Of a stretch of 64,000 bases of DNA, positions 59,922 through 64,000 are shown in pieces (the stretch's first letter is position 1; the number at the start of each line of letters is the position of its first letter). The position numbers and the translations under genes are program-made. A model generated the notes under the pieces. That model searched no databases. It was not told the origin of the DNA and saw only the letters and a list, made by a program, of their open reading frames with translations. Origin of the DNA: Bradyrhizobium sp. CCBAU 53421 (lineage in GTDB: Bacteria > Pseudomonadota > Alphaproteobacteria > Rhizobiales > Xanthobacteraceae); the NCBI RefSeq assembly GCF_015291625.1, contig NZ_CP030047.1:8860501-8924500 (forward strand), written 5' to 3'.

Positions 59922-60692
59922 ATGATCAACGCGTTGACACGAGCAACGAAGCTTTCCGCATGGCTTGCGCTTGCGGCGTTCATCAGCACGGCGCCGGCCT
60001 TGTCGCAGGCGCCGACCCAGGCGCAGCGCGACGCCATCAAGTCGCAATGCCGCAATGACTACATCGCGCACTGCTCCAGCGTTCCGCCGGGCGGCGAAGC
60101 GTCACTGCAATGCCTGCAGAAGAACATGGCAAGCCTCGGCCCCGGCTGCGCCAGCGCCGTGAAGGCCGTGGAAGCTCCAAGCGCCGCGCCCGCAGCAGCC
60201 AAGACCGACGCGGCGCCCGCGGCAACGGCGGCCAAGCCGGCGGAGGCGGCGGCGCCGAAGGCCGCGGCAGCAAAGCCGAGCAACGCGCAGATCTCCGCGA
60301 TCCGCAGCGCCTGCCGCTCCGATTATCCCAAGGTGTGCGCGGGCGTGCCGACCGGCGGCGCGCCGGCGCTGCAGTGCCTGGAGAAGAACAAGGAGAAGCT
60401 TTCGCCGGCCTGCGAGAAGGCTGTGGCGGCGGCAGGCGGCGGCGGCGCCGCGCCGGCAGCGGGTGCCGCGACAACGGCAGCACCGGCCGCAGCGCCAGCG
60501 GTGATCGTGTTGCGGCCGCTGCGCCCGCGCGAAGAGCTGTTCGTGCTGCGCTCGGCCTGCGGCGGCGACGTCCGCTCGATCTGCGGCGGCGTCCAGCCCG
60601 GCGGCGGGCGGATCGTGCAGTGCCTGGCGACCAATGCCGGCTCGCTCTCGCCGGCGTGCCGCGAGGTGCTGGCGCCGTTCGCAGCGCGGTAA
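59922..60692 (+). CDS. Exported cysteine-rich-repeat protein, three repeats
   Basis: The 256-residue protein has a signal peptide (LSAWLALAAFISTAPALSQA). Three four-Cys repeats of the GLG1-like type start at CRNDYIAHCSSVPPGG, CRSDYPKVCAGVPTGG and CGGDVRSICGGVQPGG. Each ends in LQCL/VQCL...Asn...Ser/Gly-Pro/Ser-x-Cys. Long Ala/Pro/Lys linkers separate them, as in secreted modular proteins. Periplasmic or surface location is expected; the function is unknown. A single-repeat relative follows 40 bases downstream. Confidence 0.82.
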   Translation: MINALTRATKLSAWLALAAFISTAPALSQAPTQAQRDAIKSQCRNDYIAHCSSVPPGGEASLQCLQKNMASLGPGCASAVKAVEAPSAAPAAAKTDAAPAATAAKPAEAAAPKAAAAKPSNAQISAIRSACRSDYPKVCAGVPTGGAPALQCLEKNKEKLSPACEKAVAAAGGGGAAPAAGAATTAAPAAAPAVIVLRPLRPREELFVLRSACGGDVRSICGGVQPGGGRIVQCLATNAGSLSPACREVLAPFAAR

Positions 60693-60732
60693 TCCTGTTT
60701 GTCACACGACTGACCGGAAAAGGGAGCGATCG

Positions 60733-60954
60733 ATGCTGCGTATTGTCCTGACCGCCGCTCTGCTTTGCGGCTCAACCGCCGTCTACGCCCAGGAGCTGAC
60801 GTCGGCGCAACGCGACGCCTGCATGGGCGACTACCAGAAGTTCTGCAAAAGCGTGACGCCCGGCGGCGGGCGCATCATCGCCTGCCTTGCCAAGGAGAGC
60901 GACAAGCTGACGGCGGCCTGCAAGAAGGTGCTGGCGGAAGCTGAGAAGAAATAG
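60733..60954 (+). CDS. Exported single cysteine-rich-repeat protein
   Basis: The 73-residue protein has a signal peptide (IVLTAALLCGSTAVYA) and one repeat of the same kind as the upstream gene: CMGDYQKFCKSVTPGGGRII then ACLAKESDKLTAAC. The TPGGGRI string nearly repeats QPGGGRI in the third module of its neighbour, indicating duplication. GGGAGCG precedes the ATG by a few bases. Both genes probably form one transcript. Confidence 0.82.
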   Translation: MLRIVLTAALLCGSTAVYAQELTSAQRDACMGDYQKFCKSVTPGGGRIIACLAKESDKLTAACKKVLAEAEKK

Positions 60955-61061
60955 CCGCGCAGGCGGCGAGACCACATGTGCCCGGCGCTTTGCCCGGGCA
61001 CGGAGCCGCAGCACCTTGTTGTCACAAACAGGCCAACCAACCTCACCCCGGGAGAGGGAAT

Positions 61062-61277
61062 ATGATGCGCTCATTATTGCTGATCGCTGCGGCCCTGCTG
61101 TCCTTTGCCGCGACCATGACCTTCGAGTCCTCCGATGCCAACGCCGTGGTGTGCGGGCGCGGTCCCTATCGTGCCGGATGCGCCAGCACGCGCGGCGCGG
61201 TCGTCGTCCGCAAGCCCGTCGTCGCCGGCTGCCGCTGGGTGTGGGTCGGCGGAGTCAAGGTCCGCCGCTGCTACTGA
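61062..61277 (+). CDS. Small exported protein with Cys-containing tail
   Basis: The 71-residue protein has a signal peptide (LLLIAAALLSFAATMTFESS, cleavage after DANA) and a short mature part with four cysteines, ending VAGCRWVWVGGVKVRRCY. The Cys-x-Trp-Val...Val-Arg-x-Cys-Tyr tail is like that of the protein at 35348. GGAGAGGG stands before the ATG pair. The function is unknown. Confidence 0.7.
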   Translation: MMRSLLLIAAALLSFAATMTFESSDANAVVCGRGPYRAGCASTRGAVVVRKPVVAGCRWVWVGGVKVRRCY

Positions 61278-61392
61278 GCCGTTCGCGGCCACGCTCGTAG
61301 CCACCGGGCGCATTTTCCCTCTGGCGTTCCCGCCAGAGGGCGATTAGTCTGGACCCAAATTGTAAGTACACTGTCAATCTGGGAGGCAGACG

Positions 61393-62523
61393 TTGCGGAT
61401 CGCCGTGATTGGCGGAGGGCCCGGCGGGCTCTATTTCGCCTATCTCTGGAAGAAGCGTCATCCCGACGCCGAGATCGATCTGTTCGAGCAGAACGCCGCC
61501 GGCGCCACCTGGGGCTTCGGCGTGGTGTTCTCCGAGCAGGCGCTGGACTTCCTGCGCGCCGACGACCCCGAGACGGTCGACGCCATCACGCCGCGGATGG
61601 AGAGCTGGAAGAACATCACCCTCAACCTGCGCGGCGAGAGCGTCGAGATCGACGGCGTCGGGTTCTCCTCGATCGGACGGCTGGCGCTGCTGACGATCCT
61701 GCAGGAGCGGGTGCGCAGCACGGGCATCACGCCGCGCTTCGACACTATGGTGCAATCGGTCGACGAGCTCGGAGGTTACGACCTGATCGTCGCCGCCGAC
61801 GGGCTGAACTCGATGGTCCGCCGCGGCCATGAGGCCGCGTTCGGCGCCTCGGTCACGCATTCGACCAACAAGTTCGCCTGGTACGGCACCACCAAACCGT
61901 TCGCGACGCTGTCGCAGACCTTCGTGGCGACCGAATTGGGCTGCTTCAACGCCCATCATTATCGCTACGCGAAGGACATGAGCACCTTCCTGGTCGAGTG
62001 CGACGCGGCGACCTGGGAAGCCTACGGCTTCGCCGACAAGAGCATCGAGCAATCGCAGGCGATCTGCGAGGACGTGTTCGCCGCGACGCTGGACGGCCAC
62101 AGGCTGATCTCGAACAAATCGGTGTGGCGCAATTTCCCGTGGATCTGGAACGAGCGCTGGTCGCACGGCAACATAGTGCTGATCGGCGACGCCTTGCATT
62201 CGGCGCATTTCTCGATCGGCTCGGGCACGCGGCTCGCGATCGAGGATGCGATCGCGCTGACCAAGGCGCTGGAAGCCGAAGGCGACATCGCCGCCGCGCT
62301 GGCCCGCTACGAGAGCGAGCGCAAGCCGATCGTGAAGAAGCTCGTCACCGCGGCGCGGACCAGCGCCGACTGGTACGAGCATTTCCCTGCGCACATGAAA
62401 GGCGATCTGATGGATTTCGCCTACAGCTACATCACCCGCTCCGGCCGGATCGACGATGCGCGGCTGCGCGCAATGTCGCCGGCCTTCATGGCCCGCTATG
62501 AGGCCGCAAAGGGACGCTCATGA
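61393..62523 (+). CDS. FAD-dependent monooxygenase, aromatic-acyl-CoA hydroxylase-like
   Basis: The 376-residue flavoprotein has the FAD motif IAVIGGGPGGLYFAYLWKKR (about 3-22), the DG motif YDLIVAADGLNSMVRRGHEA (about 130-149) and VLIGDALHSAHFSIGSGTRL (about 265-284). It resembles the flavin half of salicylyl-CoA 5-hydroxylase and anthraniloyl-CoA monooxygenase; the reductase half is absent. The start is a TTG, chosen because GGGAGG lies eight bases before it and the FAD motif starts at once. The stop overlaps the next gene (ATGA). Confidence 0.86.
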   Translation: MRIAVIGGGPGGLYFAYLWKKRHPDAEIDLFEQNAAGATWGFGVVFSEQALDFLRADDPETVDAITPRMESWKNITLNLRGESVEIDGVGFSSIGRLALLTILQERVRSTGITPRFDTMVQSVDELGGYDLIVAADGLNSMVRRGHEAAFGASVTHSTNKFAWYGTTKPFATLSQTFVATELGCFNAHHYRYAKDMSTFLVECDAATWEAYGFADKSIEQSQAICEDVFAATLDGHRLISNKSVWRNFPWIWNERWSHGNIVLIGDALHSAHFSIGSGTRLAIEDAIALTKALEAEGDIAAALARYESERKPIVKKLVTAARTSADWYEHFPAHMKGDLMDFAYSYITRSGRIDDARLRAMSPAFMARYEAAKGRS

Positions 62524-64000
62524 CCGGGATCGCCGACCAGGTTCCGCTGGACAATCCCGGTTCGCGCGAGATCGGCTTCACGATCCCCGAACGCTACAAT
62601 GCGAGCCGCATCCTGTTCGACAATCTCGGCAACGGCAATGCCGAACGGCTGGCGCTGATCGGCCCCGCCGGCACGCGGACCTATCGCGAGCTGTGCACTG
62701 AGGCCGCACGCTGGGGCCACGCCTTCCAGTCGCTTGGGCTCAAGCGCGGCGACCGCGTGCTGCTGTTCCTCGACGACACGCCGGCCTATCCCGCCGCATT
62801 CTTCGGCGCGGTGCGCGCCGGCTTCGTGCCGCTGCTCATCAACACGCTGACGACGCCGGAGCTGCTGCAGTTCTATCTGTCCGATGCCGGCGCGCAGGTC
62901 GCGGTCACCGATGCGGAGTTCTGTTCACGCTTCAACGCGGAGGCCTGCAAGGACACGCCGCTGCGTACGCTGGTCGTGGTCAATGGCACAGCCGGCGATC
63001 ATGCCGTCGCGGAGACGCGCAACGCCGGCGACTGGCTGCAAGCGTTTCCGACCGAGCTCGACGCGGCCGACACGCACCGCAACGAGATGGCGTTCTGGAT
63101 GTATTCGTCGGGCTCGACCGGCCGTCCCAAGGGCATCGTGCATCTGCAGCACGACATGGCCTATAGCGAGCGCGCCTTTGCCCGCAACGTGCTGAAGCTT
63201 CAGCCCGGCGACATCTGCTTCTCGGTACCGAAGATTTTCTTCGCCTATGGTTTCGGCAATTCGATCACATTCCCCTTCTCGGTCGGTGCCGCGACGCTGC
63301 TGCTGCCGGGCCAGCCGAAGCCGGCCGCGATCTTCGCGGCGATCGGGCAGTATCGGCCGACCGTGTTCTTCGGCCTGCCGACGCTCTACATCACCCTGAC
63401 CAAGGCCGAAGGCGCCGAGCAGGCCGATTTCGCCTCGCTGCGGATGGCGGTCTCGGCCGCCGAGGTGCTGTCGGCCGACGTGTTCAACGGCTGGAAGCGG
63501 CTCACCGGGCTCGAGATCATCGAAGGGCTCGGCTCGACCGAGGTGCTGCACGTCTATCTCAGCAACCGCACGGAGCAGAAGAAGCTCGGCGCCGCGGGCC
63601 TGCGCGTGCCCGGCTACGAGATCATGCTGCGCGACAGCGACGGCCGCGAGGTCGGCGACAATGAGGAAGGCATTTTGTGGGTGCGCGGCGATTCCGCGAC
63701 GCCGCTGTATTGGAACCGGCCGGACAAGACCGCCGAGACCGTGCGCGAGGACGGCTGGATCTACACCGGCGACCGCTTCATCCGCGACGGCGACGGCTTC
63801 CACTTCTTCCGCGGCCGCGCCGACGACCTGATCAAGATCTCCGGCCAGTGGGTCTATCCGCTGGAAGTCGAGCTGTGCCTCGCCGATCACCCCGACGTCC
63901 GCGAATGCGCCGTCTACGCCGCCGAATTGCCGGACCGCCGCATGACGCTGCGGGCGGTGGTTGTCATGAACAAGGCCGGCTTCGACGCCGATGAGGCGAC
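62520..64000 (+). CDS. Benzoate--CoA ligase-family protein (partial, 3' end off window)
   Basis: The visible ~493 residues belong to an adenylate-forming acyl-CoA ligase. The AMP/ATP signature YSSGSTGRPKGIVHLQH (about 198-214), EIIEGLGSTEVLHVYLSNR (about 331-349), the core WIYTGDRFIRDGD and the hinge RADDLIKISGQWVYPLEVE are present; the catalytic lysine would lie past the end. The N-terminal NASRILFDNLGNGNAERLA is typical of benzoate-CoA ligases. Its start overlaps the monooxygenase stop, so the pair probably activates and then hydroxylates an aromatic acid as its CoA ester. Confidence 0.9.
   Translation, partial: MTGIADQVPLDNPGSREIGFTIPERYNASRILFDNLGNGNAERLALIGPAGTRTYRELCTEAARWGHAFQSLGLKRGDRVLLFLDDTPAYPAAFFGAVRAGFVPLLINTLTTPELLQFYLSDAGAQVAVTDAEFCSRFNAEACKDTPLRTLVVVNGTAGDHAVAETRNAGDWLQAFPTELDAADTHRNEMAFWMYSSGSTGRPKGIVHLQHDMAYSERAFARNVLKLQPGDICFSVPKIFFAYGFGNSITFPFSVGAATLLLPGQPKPAAIFAAIGQYRPTVFFGLPTLYITLTKAEGAEQADFASLRMAVSAAEVLSADVFNGWKRLTGLEIIEGLGSTEVLHVYLSNRTEQKKLGAAGLRVPGYEIMLRDSDGREVGDNEEGILWVRGDSATPLYWNRPDKTAETVREDGWIYTGDRFIRDGDGFHFFRGRADDLIKISGQWVYPLEVELCLADHPDVRECAVYAAELPDRRMTLRAVVVMNKAGFDADEA

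Noticed and set aside
1..64000. tRNA, rRNA, CRISPR, integrase, attachment-site or prophage signatures
   Set aside because: No cloverleaf, direct-repeat/spacer array, integrase or phage structural gene was seen on reading both strands. The repeats present are palindromic intergenic elements without regular spacers.

Overview
The window is high-GC chromosomal DNA of an alphaproteobacterium, most likely Bradyrhizobium or a close Bradyrhizobiaceae relative. The pointers are protein style, the dnaX/SRP-RNA neighbourhood, many ABC-transporter and aromatic-CoA genes, and a dense population of intergenic palindromic repeats of the kind seen in that group. This is inferred by reading, not by a database search. 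No tRNA, rRNA, CRISPR array, prophage or conjugation gene was seen. One complete insertion sequence is present.

Layout. 1-9 kb is core housekeeping: the 5' part of dnaX, the SRP RNA, HIT and NudC nucleotide hydrolases, a PfkB sugar kinase, an Lrp/AsnC regulator, a phosphomannomutase, a membrane-anchored retropepsin-like protease and an NCS1 permease. 9-20 kb holds the helicase hrpB, an acyltransferase, an ECF sigma factor followed by a candidate small RNA, then a ccdA-thioredoxin-cydAB-DUF2474 block (cytochrome bd-type quinol oxidase with thiol-redox helpers), an L,D-transpeptidase and an amino-acid binding protein. 20-35 kb holds a serine hydrolase, a second L,D-transpeptidase, a membrane-anchored cyclic-nucleotide-binding protein, a metallopeptidase/ATP-grasp ligase pair, a hydroxylaminobenzene-mutase-like protein, an ECF42-type sigma factor with its YCII-family partner, and a translationally coupled ABC transporter / 2-hydroxyacid dehydrogenase / protease-inhibitor operon facing a creatininase-family gene.

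35-45 kb is partly metal-related: an RcnR/CsoR-type repressor with two GC-tract operators, a non-canonical NRAMP-type transporter and a two-domain outer-membrane porin, followed by a flavin monooxygenase and a glutamate-synthase-family protein. At 45.1-46.3 kb an IS5-family element sits in the hairpin loop of a palindromic repeat, with an 8-bp target duplication. 46-55 kb holds a patatin, ferredoxin-NADP reductase, a solitary ATP-grasp protein, a single-domain response regulator, several small proteins (one behind an EcfG-like promoter), a binding protein with a DctA-like symporter, and a quinone-oxidoreductase-like enzyme. 55-64 kb holds an RND efflux pair, two cysteine-rich-repeat secreted proteins, a small exported protein, and the start of an aromatic-CoA catabolic operon (FAD monooxygenase plus benzoate-CoA-ligase-like protein, running off the end).

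The most unusual signals are regulatory. A candidate anti-Shine-Dalgarno small RNA lies at about 14.17-14.35 kb. A shared GAAAC-containing upstream element occurs at three loci (ECF sigma gene, candidate sRNA, a small exported protein). The IS insertion in a palindromic repeat and the metal-repressor operators also stand out.
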